64,000 bases of DNA from contig NW_002060969.1 of the NCBI RefSeq assembly GCF_000150275.1, positions 124,943-188,942 of the forward strand, given 5' to 3'. A program made the translations under genes and the position numbers. The notes under the pieces were generated by a model. That model was not told the origin of the DNA and did no database searches. It saw nothing but the letters and a program-made list of their open reading frames with translations. Source of the DNA: Trichoplax adhaerens. Taxonomy: Eukaryota; Placozoa; Uniplacotomia; Trichoplacea; Trichoplacidae. Shown here one piece after another: positions 14,700-27,849 of the stretch (within the stretch, counting starts at the first letter, position 1; each line of letters opens with the position of its first letter).

Positions 14700-17401
14700 T
14701 ATTTTAGAACTATATAACCTAGATTTATGCTGTAGATTTCCTAAAAGTATGATTACTAATGGATGGACTGATGTTTCGTCCTTTCTTTATCGTTTTGCAA
14801 TTCTTATGATGGCGCTAGCGATAATGTACATTGCAATAATGATGCTAATGTAGTGATAAAAATCGTTTGTATAAATAGTTTAAATATGTTTGATGACTTT
14901 GAAATCATGCCTTTTAAGTTTTATTGTAGCAAGATAGATTTACTTTGTCTGTTGGCTTCTAGTACATTTTATTATTTATGATCTACTATGACAAGTATCA
15001 ACGCTCTATTCTGACACATTCCTGTAGCTGCATACTATACAATGCATAGCTACTATCTGAAAATAATTACTATGCTGAAAATGACTTCATTAAACTAAAT
15101 ACCTCTTCTCATGTTGTGTGCATATTCTGAGGCATTCAGTATATAAATACGTGTATATGTTGGTACATAGTATGATGATGTGTCATATAGCGAATGGTCC
15201 AGTATGCAATAATTCATAATATTAAAAAAGGAATGACAGTAGAGAGATGTGTGCCACATGCTGGTGCTAGGGACTACCAATAAGAAGGAGGTGGGGCAGG
15301 AAACGGCCTTCAGAACAAAATAATGTGGAGGTTTATCACTTTTTTGATCATTCTGCTGTACCGTACCAATGAAACCGTATACCATACAGCATAAAACCAA
15401 CTTAGCAGGCTAATAGCGGCTAATTTGGATATTAATAAGAGACAGTATAGTTCACCGTTGAAGACGTGTGATACGGTTGAAATGGCCAGTAAAATAATTA
15501 ATTTATCAGCCTTCATGTTATTATTATAGTAAACGGCCGTTTCCTGTTTTGTTTCGTCTCTTTCCTTTTAGTAGTCCTTGCTGGTGTACAGAACTGTGGT
15601 TATCATTGAGATATACAAGCGCAGTGTCTACAGTATAATGATAATCACATCCTAAATTCATACCTGGGAATATTTCTTAGGCCAGATTTCGAAGTAAAAG
15701 ATTGGTATATCACTGAACGCAAGTGAATAGTAGGGTACACTTGACGCTTATTGATATTATGATTCACGCATGCATACAAGTATCAGACAGATGCAATCAT
15801 AGTTCAGTTGTTGTAGTGTACTATGATATAACTAGATTAATTGTTGTGTGATAATAACGAGCGCTGATTTAATACGATAATATCTGATCGGTGTTTTTTA
15901 TTAACTTCCATGGTGTCAGAGGTTAAATCGCTAGCATGACAGTCACCGAGTATGCCAGCTTGACTTTTTTGCAACTTTGTGCATGCTGAACCGGCCTACT
16001 ATACTGTACATTATACATGCATCGATGGTAAAAGGAGACTGTGTACTGTACGTACAGAGATCTAAAGTTATAGACGATACACTGTAGGAGTCCCGCTGAG
16101 TACTCTACCGCTACTGTGAAGTTTACTGTACTGCCGCATTGCTGTGAATAGTGTAAAGTGGAAGTAAATAGCGGCTTACTGCGTCGCAATGTGAATGTAA
16201 CATAGACGAGTGCACAATGAACTGCTACAATAATTCGATGTGAGTTATATCGGTTAAAGACAATCAGTTACTATACAAATACGCCTATAAATAAATACCA
16301 TATTTTAAGCGTACAATAAATATTAGGCACTGCCGGTAACACGGCAAATTACATTGCTCGTCGTTTTCAAAGGCCAGGTAGGAAATGATTAACGTCATAT
16401 TTTGCTAATAATCGTATTCGAGAAAGTTTGTAGTTGAATTATGCTAAATATGATCTCCAAGATTACGCTTTTACCACCGTTTTGTATTAACATTAAGAGA
16501 TAATTTTAAAGTCTCTTAAATCGATTACAGATACCAACCGTATTGAAAATGAATATTAGCAGATCATAGATTTCAAAGCTATTATATACGCGTATTCAGC
16601 CATTTTCGTTTAAGTAACTAGGAACGAGATAGTGCCCTCGTATCAGATTTTATAGTTAACGAATGCCATTCGAAATTTTTTTACATCTTTTACTACAAAA
16701 TATGCAGTATTATATATTTTCGCTATTAATATATTTAATTCCCATGAAATCTTACTAAATTGCCATATTATTGTCAGATATCAATACACTGTTGTACGTG
16801 TATTTACAATTTTCTATTTATACTGTGGATAACATACAATGAATAACAGATACGAGTATAGCACACATTTTAATTATCGAGCGCTCCTGATACCATAGTT
16901 TATTCATTATCATAAGCAGAGGCAAGGTTGCAATGCGTGAAAGCAAGGGCTACTTTCTAATCAATCATAAAAATCGCGATAACTCTTGGCATCAGGAGTT
17001 CTGGCACGCAATGGAGTACAATAGCAAGAATTACGTAGTAAAACCAAGGATTAAACATTTAGAGTTTTATAGGTTATACCAATTCATTTATGATATTAGA
17101 GTATATGATACAATATAGTACAGGAGTTCATCTTTATATTGAGCACATGCAACGATAAAAATTGGGATGGTTACAGCTATACCTATTTAACATTATATAT
17201 AGATGTATCTTTGAAAGCCAAGATGACCATACCGTATATATCGTTAACAGCTAACTTTAAATTAATTACATGTAATCGAGATTAGGCCTGAATAATAACA
17301 ATGGAAGATAAATTATCAAGGAAACTTCTAAGTAATACTCTTATGACAAACAGACAAATGAGATCTTAGTTAGGGAGGAATTATCTCGCTATTACCTGAC
17401 T
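14700..17401. other. Tail-to-tail intergenic region, no gene recognised
   Basis: About 2.7 kb between the ENTPD and RMND5A 3' ends. It holds several open frames of 60-101 codons on both strands (for example 15095-15400 and 15923-16189 minus, 16933-17118 plus), none with recognisable domains. A few isolated GTACW units occur near 15990-16070. Confidence 0.5.
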
Positions 17402-20104
17402 TTAAAAGTGTAATTCCATGGGCTCGTCCCTACGGGTTTCTTGAGGACAGTAAGGACATTTCATCCTAATTACATTTTAAGTTTAAATTAATGAAATTGT
17501 AGTATATAAACACTTGAAAAATACGTGTATGTGTATGAGCGATAATGAGCATATTGTAATAAACCATATAGATTAAATACTTAAAATCTCTTACTTGCTG
17601 CCAGTTAATAGCTTGTTGACAGCTTCTTTGGAAATTGCATGTCCACAAGAAAGCCTCATGGGTGGATTCGCTTCCGTACTTCTACTTCGCATTACTGGAC
17701 AAGCAAATGCCGAATGGAACCGATATTTCGGGCCCAAGTCAATCTCAATCTGTAAAAATAAAATTTTTGTTAACTATTCGAAACGAAACTAAATATGTAT
17801 TATAAAACATACAGGCAATTCATCAGCGTTCGACCAAACATCATGTAAGTGAGGATACTTTAATTGAGACTTGAGCATTAGAAGAGAAGTTGCAGCTAAA
17901 CAACCCGCATTTAAACTGCAATTAGATAAAATTTGTATAAACAAAAATAGAAGTCAATATAGCGGATATAACTGTAGCATATTTTTCCTTTTTTGCAAAT
18001 CCGTTACCAATATACAGCGTTGTGAAAACGCGATAAGAACGTCGTAGCCAGATCATAATCTAATACCTTATAGCTAACGAGCTCTCGCATGGTAGACCCA
18101 TTAGAGCACAAGCATCACTAACAATGACATCGCAAACCTCCATCCAAATATTGGGATTCAAAAACGTCGCATAGGGTGAAGTTGAAAGACGACCATTTTT
18201 ACTGAATAGGAAACATGCCATCAACTTTTGTAATTCTGTAGCAGAGGATAATTTATTCATCCGTGAGAGATAGTATATTTGTTTTATGTAAGATTATCAT
18301 ATTAACTGTTACTGGAATAATTCACTCATAAATTAGTTGACCTTTTTGATGTCTTTGGCTACAGCTGCTAAAATGACGAGCATATTCCAAAGCCCGGCGT
18401 TCATTATCTTGCAATAGCGATATAAATTTAATTCGATGTAACATAAACTCTAACGGGCTATTTCTAGCATCCAAGGCAGGTTTGTGTTGCACTACCCATC
18501 TGTAAATATTTACTATGTCTTACATGATATACGTATCTACGACCTCTAAATTATCCGATGCATACGACTATATTACGGTAGAATTTAAAAATATTTAAGA
18601 AGTGATAAAATTTTACTAACTGCATTGCAGGATCTAAGTTATGGTCTCTACATGCCCGCAGGATCTGATTTAATTCCATAAAAGGCTCTAGTCTAGATTC
18701 GTCCCAATCTAATTCTGCCTCCTAGCAAAGATACAATTGTTTGAGTGGGTTATGATTCTAGATCTATATTTGTAGACATATGTCAGCACTTATACTGTAT
18801 ATAATTAAATAATTGATATATAATAATACATAAAATTGGTTGATTGAATGTAGAACCTTAATAAGGGTTCTACCGACATCGATACAACCAAGCCGTAGTA
18901 AATGTTCACAGATGATTTCCATTAATGCGCCTTGTTTATTTGCGTCCACGACGTCTTCCTTGCCCAGTATATGATCATCCGTTACAAAGTTCTGTAAGAA
19001 TATCTGAAGTTAGCAAACGCTTATCATTAACTTCTAATTCGAGAGTGTTGGCTACCTTAAACACTTAACTGCGATCTAGTACATTTTATTGTACATTAAT
19101 ATTCAAAATTTGGATATGCTGTAGTACAAGGTACAATTACGGTATTGTATAGTGAAATTTACCTGACAAATAATTAGTAAAAATGTTTAGAAAATGCATA
19201 CAAATCGATCTAGTTAGGACTGAAATTGCTTATAACTCTTTAAAGTTGCCATTGCTGATTAGAAAGTTTACTGTCCATGACTGTTTATTTTTATAAAATA
19301 GAGTCAAAGATTGGAAAGCATAGCCATCGAAATTTCTCGGGCAATACGATCACACCTTATCAATAGCCTTTCCTATTTTCGAAATACTGGAATGAAGTTC
19401 TTTATGATTACTGGAAATTTTCGATACAGTCTCCTTGATACGTTCTATGGTTCGCGTTAAGGACTGAATGATTGAAAAGCTGGATATAGGATCTTGATCG
19501 GTCTCTACAAAGTTAAAAGTGGCATCAGAAGCAATCAATTCTTACATATGCGTGAAATATACAAAAGAGTATGATTATACGACCATTGTACTGTATTGTT
19601 TTTTTAAACAAATTGTACATTAGGCTCAACCATTTGGGTGAGTTTGCTGATTTTTACTCAATTTCATGTTTAGTGCATCATAAAATAAGTTCTAGAAACG
19701 AAGGTCTCATGCTTAACAGTGTACAGTACACGTATGTAGAGATTGTACTGCACATTGCGATCTTTTTCATGTTACTGTACGCGTATTCGATTCATCATCC
19801 ACGAAGTTAAGCCTTGCAGGTTAAATCTCTCAAAAGGAGATATACTGTATATGGATAGTTAATTATTTCAATCAACTATGCACCGATGATCGATACCTTT
19901 TAAGGCTGTAAATTGTTGTTGTACATTAGCAACGTATTCTATTAAGCCATCAATATCTTGATGATATTGTTGATGAGCAACGTTTATTTTCGTAGCGGCT
20001 TTCTCAACCTCGTTGCTAACTGATTCTAATCCTTTCCACTCTTTGGTACTTTTTTCTTCACAATCAGGTTTACTTTCTGTATCTGCTGACATTATGTGAT
20101 CCAT
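17402..20104 (-). CDS. RMND5A: RMND5A/B, CTLH (GID) E3 ubiquitin ligase RING subunit
   Basis: RING-type subunit of the CTLH/GID ubiquitin ligase complex, the animal counterpart of yeast Gid2. Nine exons (minus): 20104-19897, 19540-19356, 18991-18857, 18721-18621, 18499-18342, 18235-18067, 17915-17813, 17749-17595, 17465-17402, summing to 425 codons plus stop (human about 391). Family landmarks: SNHKELHSSISKIGKAIDK in exon 2, a LisH/CTLH helical centre (EHLLRLGCIDVG, ELNQIL), the CRA-like stretch ALEYARHFSSC, SDACALMGLPCES, and the GID-type RING with FACPVM, SCGHAISKEAVNKLL and KCPYCP. The tail after KCPYCPQE (TRRDEPMELHF) is unlike the vertebrate ending. The N-terminus is longer and acidic/Lys-rich. 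It is head-to-head with FNTA, with only 347 bp between the two ATGs. Confidence 0.96.
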
Positions 20105-20249
20105 ACCAATTTAACGCTCGTACATTTACGTTATGCTGTAGTAGTTTATAGATAGTTAAATTAAATTGAAAGGAATCGTTGTCACTTTGCTTTACACGGC
20201 GATTGAGATTAGAAACTAGAAATTACAGTGAAGACCGAATGCACACTCA

Positions 20250-20405
20250 GTAGTACTACAGTATGTTAGTACAGATACTTTACAGTACTGTACTGTACAT
20301 TCAGTACAATATCTTACCGGTACGCTCTGTTACAGTGTACAGTACAGTACAGTACTACTGTACTACTGTACATGTACTATACAGTACAGTACTAGTACTG
20401 TTCAT
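20250..20405. promoter_or_regulatory. GTACW array between RMND5A and FNTA (candidate bidirectional promoter)
   Basis: GTACA/GTACT runs at about 20280-20300 and 20335-20400 occupy the core of the 347-bp gap between the RMND5A and FNTA start codons. Their position makes them candidates for a shared promoter element; no TATA-like or other known core element was evident to me. Further units lie in FNTA intron 1 (about 20650-20712). Confidence 0.7.
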
Positions 20406-20451
20406 GCCACTTTCGTTTACTAGTTGTGTTGTAGTCAGTACGAAAATTGTA

Positions 20452-22921
20452 ATGGCGTCCTTCGGCGATTCCTCATCATCAGAAAATGTGAAAGAGAGCA
20501 CTTTATGTCGATATAATCCCGAATGGGCAGATGTCACTCCTATCGAACAAAATGACGGCTCTGTGTCCGTTGTGACCATCGCATACTCAGAGCAGTGTAA
20601 GTAAGTACTGCACTTAGTTCTCAACGCGGTTCTCAAACGCTAAACTTTCCAGTACTGTACTGTGTTCAGCGAAAGTGCGCTGTTCGGAGATTATTACTGC
20701 ACAGTACAGTACTTGCAACGCTCCACGAAGTAAGAAAAGAAAAGTGTTATAGAATGGTACTTTACTTCAATTTCAATTTTATGATATTACGACCCAGTTT
20801 CTTGAGATTTTAAGCACACAAGAGATGCAAGTAGCTACGAATACTATACAAATCTAACACAAATTTGAACCTGACTCAAATTGTCGTAGGATTAAAGTTA
20901 AAAACTGTTAATTTAATAAAATAAAAGCTTATAAAGGACACATGCGGAGATCGTGGAACTGTATCTGCTGATTGCGGTGTCGAACTTTATGGATTTGAAT
21001 GATCCGGATTCCTTAATGCAAAATTTTTCGAAAGTTCGCACTCACTACAGCTGTGCAGGCATTACTTGCTGGACACAGAGCATGAAGAATAGCTAGTTAC
21101 GCAAGTGTTAGACAAAGAAGCTTCTACATCAGAGCAATAAACTTTTATTGCAACATGCATGATTTGTTCGTTGTTTTACTCTTCCCTTTTTGTCCGGAAT
21201 TAAAAATAATAATATAATATTCTGGTCATAGTTATGAGTTGCCAATTGCCTTTCGTTTTTCTTGATAACTTGATTATGAAATGAACATCAGTTAAAGACG
21301 TTTTTGATTACTTCCGCGCTGTTATGAAGAGTCAAGAAGTCAGTGAACGCGCCTTTAAACTAACATCCGATGCAATTGCAATATGTCCGGCAAACTACAC
21401 AGTATGGTAAGATTCAATTCTTAGTCGTTCATAATCTGTAGTGTCATATCTGCTTAACCTTAATTAAGCATTGTACTGTAGTTCTAGCGCATAACTGCGA
21501 GGATCTGCAGTGTTTAAAGTGTATCTATCTATCCATATCTACTGTATATTACATACTGTAAATAGATTTTACGTGTGTGCACATTACAGTGCATACAGCT
21601 GTACTGTATACTATGTATCGTTTCAGGGCTACCTTATCTGAGATATTTTGGCTAACTGCCACTAGCTTGACTCTTTCATTTTGTGCGCTTGTTGCTTGAC
21701 CAAATCATAGTATAAATTTCAATTTTCAAACTCAAAATTTTTCACTTTTAGGTATCTTTCCTACAATTATAACATATTCATTTTTGGGGATTTTGTTAGG
21801 CAATATCGTCGAAGGTTATTAAAAGAACTGAAGAAGAATCTATGGGATGAATTGGAAATGATTGGAAATTTCATTATCGAAGAACCTAAAAATTATCAGG
21901 TGTGGTACCACCGTCGAGTACTAGTGGAGTGGTTACATGATGCAACTCAGGAGCTAAGTTTTACCACAGAAGTCTTACAAGATGATCCAAAAAATTTTCA
22001 TGCTTGGCAGCATCGTCAATGGTGTTTAAACACTTTTAATTTGTGGAATGATAATGGCCATAATGAATTAGCTTATACTTCTGATCGAATTAAAGAAGAT
22101 GTTAGAAACAACTCTGCTTGGAATCAGCGCTACTATGTTATTAATAACACAATTGGTTTCAATGATGATGTTCTCAATAACGAAATAAGGTTATATTACC
22201 ATAGGTCAACAAACAGTATTAAACATATCAAAACTAATAAAGGATTACGTTGCAATAAAATTGCAGACAGAAGCTAAAATAATCTTATTTCTTACTGATT
22301 TTAGTTTTACTTGGCATTGGATATCGAAAGCGCCTAACAATGAAAGTTCCTGGAATTATTTGAGAGGGTGCATGCTTTTTTATTGAAGTATAATATGATC
22401 TTGTTATTCGTCATAGCCTCCCATGAAATTTCTATGTTATAATCTAATTGCATCATTTTTATAAGATTATATTTAAGAGACTTCAAAAATGTTATCTTTC
22501 TCAATAGAGTCCTTAATGGACGCATGAAGGCCTACCTCCATCCTGATCTGAAATCTGGTTGTACTTATTTACTGTCTCAAGGTTTAGAATCATCTCATTT
22601 ATTAGCATTCTTATTTGATTTATACGAAGAAGAATTAGACGATGTACATGGCAGTACCGAAAACAATTACAAGATGAAGTTGCTTGCTAAATCAAATGAG
22701 GCATGTGAATTTCTCTATCCGAGTTTGATCAAATTTTGAATTGTCATAGTTGCAATCTTCGATAAATTTAAACGTAAAGATTGCGAATAAAAGTGTCTAC
22801 TATAATCTTTTAGATATGTGATCGTTTAGCTGATGAGATTGATCCTATTAGAAAGAAATACTGGAAGTATATGAAGCGACGATTGATCAACAAATTTGAT
22901 CAAAGCGACTCTTTAAAGTAA
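20452..22921 (+). CDS. FNTA: Protein farnesyltransferase/geranylgeranyltransferase-I alpha subunit
   Basis: Shared alpha subunit of the cytosolic enzymes that prenylate CaaX proteins such as Ras and Rho. Exons: 20452-20596, 21292-21406, 21800-22189, 22305-22367, 22508-22700, 22814-22921; total 337 codons plus stop (human 379). Prenyltransferase-alpha repeats are clear: [49 protein letters not shown] and [11 protein letters not shown]. The N-terminus reads [15 protein letters not shown], matching the conserved PEWADxxPxxQNDG start of the family. Intron 5 (22701-22813) must use a GC donor (GAG followed by GCATGT) to keep the frame into [17 protein letters not shown]. The chosen ATG at 20452 is the start matching family length; further in-frame ATGs lie upstream inside the GTACW array but would encode repeat-derived peptide. 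Confidence 0.96.
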
Positions 22922-24261
22922 CAAGAATTCCTCTTTAAGATTTTATTGTTGCATAGATCTATCTAACAGGAGCTAAAGTAGATATTTTTTATCATTCCCT
23001 TAAGCTATTAGATCTCATGAAAATACATAATGGTGTTGATTCTATTGTTGTACAGTACAAGAAAATCAAACTTAATTTCTCAAAACTTTTAATACCTTTC
23101 TGATTATTCATACCTTAGTAGTCGGTGGGTGCATATTATAATATATTAAATCTGGGTTTCCTGCAATGTGTTCAGAACTGTGTAACTATATATATTATTA
23201 TCTTAACTAAACTTGCTTTTTCTATGACAGTTTCAGTAATAATAGTTAGTAAAAAATTTAATAAAATAATAAATAATATAATCGGTAGAGCTATTAAAGT
23301 TTCGGTCCTATGAGTAACAAATTTTTTAGATGATTTTTCATAATGAAATAAGTAAATTTTGTGTATAATTGTTACATTAAAATTTTAAATTTTAAAATGC
23401 TCAGTTACGTAATTGTGTAATAACATACCGTACTCAGAAGTAATGAGAGATTAAGACAAGTATGCATACTTGGTCAAGTTTACATAATTTATCTTTTACT
23501 TATCAGTATTAGCAGAAAGATACATTATTTCACTAACAAACGTATTTGATAAAAGATCTTCGTATTTTAGAACAAATTGATCATAGGGCTTTGTCTTTGT
23601 GATCGTAATTGTACTTGTTTAATTAATCGGAAAATTTATAGCATATCCTGTACGGCTATAACTAAATGATATTGTAATTTGCATGATTATGGGTAGGCTA
23701 ATGGCTAAAAACTACTTCGCAGCATCTGATAATTGAATCTCTTATCCCCATCACCTACCCATTAAAAAGACACGCTGTCAAAAATAGCAGGTCTAGTAAT
23801 TGTGTAAATATTGGCTTTATTGATTTACAGTTTACCTACAGCTTCTTATTAGCATAACCCTGCTGACATTATGTAGTCATTTAAGCGCACGATAATTACC
23901 AAGTATAGTATGTAGTAGTAAGCCATCCATTATGGAACTCACAATAACGCGTTTAAGCCATTAGTATGGATAGTTCATTTCATTTAAACGTAGAAAATAC
24001 CATAGATTCATGATCACCCTTACAAATATACCATACTATAACCGTAATTTATGAAATAAATTTGTTACCTAATTTTCAAAGGTACTTCGCTAATAAATAC
24101 TCATAGTGAATAAATAAACTCAATTGAATAAGATAAAATAAATTCAATGATTTCTCAACAAATCGATATTTCTTAAGAAAACGAGGGAAGAACTTTGTCA
24201 AGAGGTGCCAATTTCGTACAGTTCATCGCTGTCATGTAACATAAATACCGAAATATCTGTA
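22922..24261. other. Tail-to-tail intergenic region, no gene recognised
   Basis: About 1.3 kb of very AT-rich sequence between the FNTA and ARID5 3' ends. One ORF of 62 codons (23125-23313) is composed of hydrophobic low-complexity residues and has no recognisable domain. Only one isolated GTACW-like unit (about 23049) was seen. Confidence 0.5.
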
Positions 24262-27135
24262 TTACAGCTCTATTGATTCGGAGTCAGAAGAATTATTGTG
24301 CCTTTTCATAGATTCTAAATATGGCAAAATGAGTCTGTAGGGTAATTCGGAGAGGACAAAAACTATTCAGTCAATCAATCAATTTTATGCATAAATAAAA
24401 ATGCCATAACTCGCCTTTCATAATGTTTTCTTGTGCACGTCGCTGCACTCGTGATGCCACTACTGCCTCCGAGTCCATCGTATACTTTACGCCAATATCG
24501 CTTGGCAGTAACCTGGGCAGATAATTAGGTAAATGAATAGTCTACTCAGTATTTAAAATAATATACTAATAGGTAATAGTGACCTTTTCGTATCCTCCTA
24601 ATCTTTCAGTTAGCCGATAAAGGGACCATAGATTAACTAAGAAGCATTGTTATGTATTAGAAGTTACATAATATGATCAGCATTAAACATTTAGATATGC
24701 TGATCTGGTAATAATATACTCATACTTACTTTAATGTCCAAGAATAGAAATAATAGACACGAAATTTAATATCACAATTTGTATATATACATTGTTCCCA
24801 TAAATGATTATATAGACCTTACTTTTTTTGAATCCTAGAGCTGGAATGTGTTTGATTGGTGTATTTCTGTCTCTCATAAATTTGAATAGGCTGGTGATGA
24901 AAGCTGTTTCTTCATTTAAAGGCTTTAAACTCTAATCGTGGTGTAAGCACGTATTAATTTTGTTAAATGCTACGTAGAATTATTAAAATTAGTGCGAATA
25001 TAAATATGTTCAATAAACTGTCGACTACTACATTAATTTAACGTCAAATGACGAACCTTGCGGTCACTATGTCTTTTTGCAACCATTTGCCTAGTTTCTC
25101 TAAACGAGACAGTATCGGTAAAGGAACTGTTATCTGATCTTTTCTTTTTCCTAGGGCGTCCTTTTAAGACAGGTACTATAGATCCCAAGTCGTAATTAAT
25201 TAACTGTTTCAGTAGACAGTCAACAACAATAGGACTGGCGATATTATATTGACAAAGTTCTGATTGACTATGTAATTATAGTTACACCTAATGATTGACG
25301 ATTTTGCTTCATTAGTTGAACTTCCGGAGATGAAAATTTACTTCGACAGAAGAAGATACGTTGAAAATCGTGCGAAACGTCTCCTATAGCACATGTCAAG
25401 TCTTTATGTTTCCATTTGTGATATGACTCGCACAGCCTACTCCGCGTCGCTCGATAACGACAGTAATGAGCATAGCTCAAAACAGAAACTTGCCTTTTAC
25501 AGACATGATGGCTAGCAGTCATACTGTCGCCGCTATTTATCGTACTAACAGTCTGAAGGGCAGATGGATTTATACAAACTAAATTCTTATCATAGTCATT
25601 CACAATGTTCGGTCCATTGTGCATTTGGTAACTTCGATTGGAAGGCCAATCGTAGATATTTCGTTCAGCTGATATGAGCTCATGACATCTAATAATAATG
25701 TTTTCATCAGAAGCTAGTAATTCATCCTACAATAGACAAAAATCTTATCAATAATCTCGCAAATTCGCTATCATACAACTACATCATACTAAAGAAATTT
25801 AAAATTGCAACATCTATGTTCACTTTACTACTCCACTGTTGTACAGTTGCACTAATATAATAGCTACTTCGATTCAGCTAAGCTTACACGTGTTCATTCG
25901 TTTCACTACTATTAATAATTTGCCAGTACGATCTTAACTAAACGAGTAAGCAAGCGATCTAAGAGTTAAACTAATCTTTGCATCTTTATACATTACACAT
26001 TTTATGTGAATTGCTATAATGTGTACACTCTATGTAACTAATAATTTGATCTCATAATATCGTTAAATCTAGTAGTAAGTGGCTATGCATACAATAAATA
26101 ATCTTCTAAATTAATCTAACTCATGCGACTGTTGTAAATACTTAGGTATTCTATATTAAATGATACGCATATACAAAATAGTACTCAGTTAATGTTCATT
26201 AGCTATCCGCCAAGTTGGAGTAGTGCAAATAAACGAAAGATTCCAAAATACGAATTACAGAATTGTGAAAAATTTAACCTGAGATGTATATTAATATATA
26301 CGTATATATACAGTAAATAAAACACTATAAAATTTGTATTTTCTGAATAAATTCGTGTAATACGCGTAAATGCAACGTAAAATATTATTCTCTAACATTT
26401 TGTACGCACTATATAAATAGTTTAAGATGAGCATTCATCGTGATTAATCTACAATCTGAGGATATCATTTAGCAATTACAGTGCATTCTACAATGTGGCA
26501 AAGTTTTGGAATAGGAATTCGAATTACGAGAAAGATTAATTCATGATTACTATTTCATGTAGTTAGCGCATTTAGCTTCATTGGATATTAAGGCTACGAT
26601 ATAGTACATGTGTTTTACAATTCATTAATCTACGAGTACACGGATAAATACCTCTCCATACTGATAAAGTGGACGATTACCATCCGGTGTGTCTTCCGGT
26701 CGAAAATAGAGGCGCAGACTGAGTAATTTATCATGTTTTACCGTATCTTCCCATGCCAATTGTATTTCAGCTATGCAAATTGGTAAGTCAGAGAATTGAA
26801 GAACGAAAAATTCTCCTAAACGATATACGGAGCTGATACCAGAACTTGCTGTTCGTAACGATCGATAAAATGAATAAACTCCATGCCAACCACATCGTTC
26901 TCCTATCCACTGAAAGAGATGCGTATCGTATAAACGGATTTAATGCTAGGTAAATATACGTATTATATTATAATTATTATATATAATTTATCAACGCATA
27001 GATACTGTAATGATGTTATTAGCGTCTGTCATGCATTATTTCCTTAGTTTGTTCAAAGATCATTTCCATTGTTTATCTATCTGAAAGCGATACTGAAGGA
27101 GTTGCAATTGATACTGTAAAATTATCGCTTTCCAT
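24262..27135 (-). CDS. ARID5: ARID5-type AT-rich interaction domain protein
   Basis: DNA-binding chromatin regulator related to vertebrate ARID5A/ARID5B. Eight exons (minus): 27135-27115, 26909-26652, 25726-25286, 25203-25057, 24931-24823, 24636-24584, 24512-24415, 24334-24262, totalling 399 codons plus stop. The N-terminal BAH-like region is recognisable: WIGERCGWHGVYSFYRS, YRLGEFFVL, LPICIAEIQLAWED and LYFRPEDTPDGN. A middle block has SYAHYCRYRATRSRL and an AT-hook/NLS-like KGRPRKKKR. The ARID (about residues 295-383) contains FMRDRNTPIKHIPALGF, INLWSLYRLTERLGGYE, GSSGITSAATCTRKHYER and LILPYLES. The protein stops about 20 residues after the ARID, far shorter than ARID5B. The intron at 24335-24414 uses a GC donor. 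The first exon (MESDNFT) is inferred from phase and from its length match to the family start. Confidence 0.93.
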
Positions 27136-27849
27136 GGCTACGTAAGAAGATGCTACAGCCCTACCAGCGAGTTAGTCACATACATTCAGCTATTTACCGT
27201 AAACAGACACCGTACTTTATCAAATTGAGCTGTGACTTGATCCAGCTTACAGTATATAGGAAGATCATTACTGTACTGCTCTAATTCGATACCTAAATAT
27301 CGAATTTATAAGAACTACTATTGCATACAGTATTAGCCAAATATTACATACGATTCTCTTGCATACGTATTAAATAAAATATACTATACACGAGTAAATC
27401 AACAAATTCGCTACATAAAATATCTTTGTTGTTATCTTGATCAATACGGATAATTACTTAATAGACAAGCATTATTGCATTAAAAAAATTAGAGAAAATT
27501 GTATTCAATTTTTTAACTCTACAGTAATAGTTTTTTCTACCAGTCTACTCGTAAAAATGTAATAATTTTACATTTATAAATTTGGCAGGAAAAATTTACA
27601 CATGATCGCAAGCGCCTACTGCTTTTGCAACTGGAAAGAAGCTAACGAAATTTAGTTTCATCGCATACGCGTGCGTAGATAATAATGTTTATTACTTGAA
27701 AATGTACGACCTCCAGGGCATAAAATGCAAAGGATAAACTACAGTTATTCTAGTTTGATATGATCTTTTACTTAAGAATAAATCTACCCTTACTTCGCAG
27801 GTATAATTTCGTAAATCATGATTTTCCGCCATAGCGACATTTCCAAGAA

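Noticed and set aside
15095-16189. Minus-strand ORFs of 68-101 codons
   Set aside because: No recognisable domain, no splice-consistent neighbours, and sequence composition like the surrounding intergenic DNA.
16933-17118. 61-codon plus-strand ORF downstream of RMND5A
   Set aside because: No similarity recognised and no supporting context; probably chance.
22201-22277. Continuation of the FNTA frame past 22189
   Set aside because: Conserved sequence resumes only after the acceptor at 22304; the intervening frame is intron read-through.
25268-25300. A 28-bp intron in ARID5
   Set aside because: It would be far too short; an 82-bp intron from 25285 to 25204 with a good polypyrimidine tract gives the same protein continuity to GRPRKKKR.
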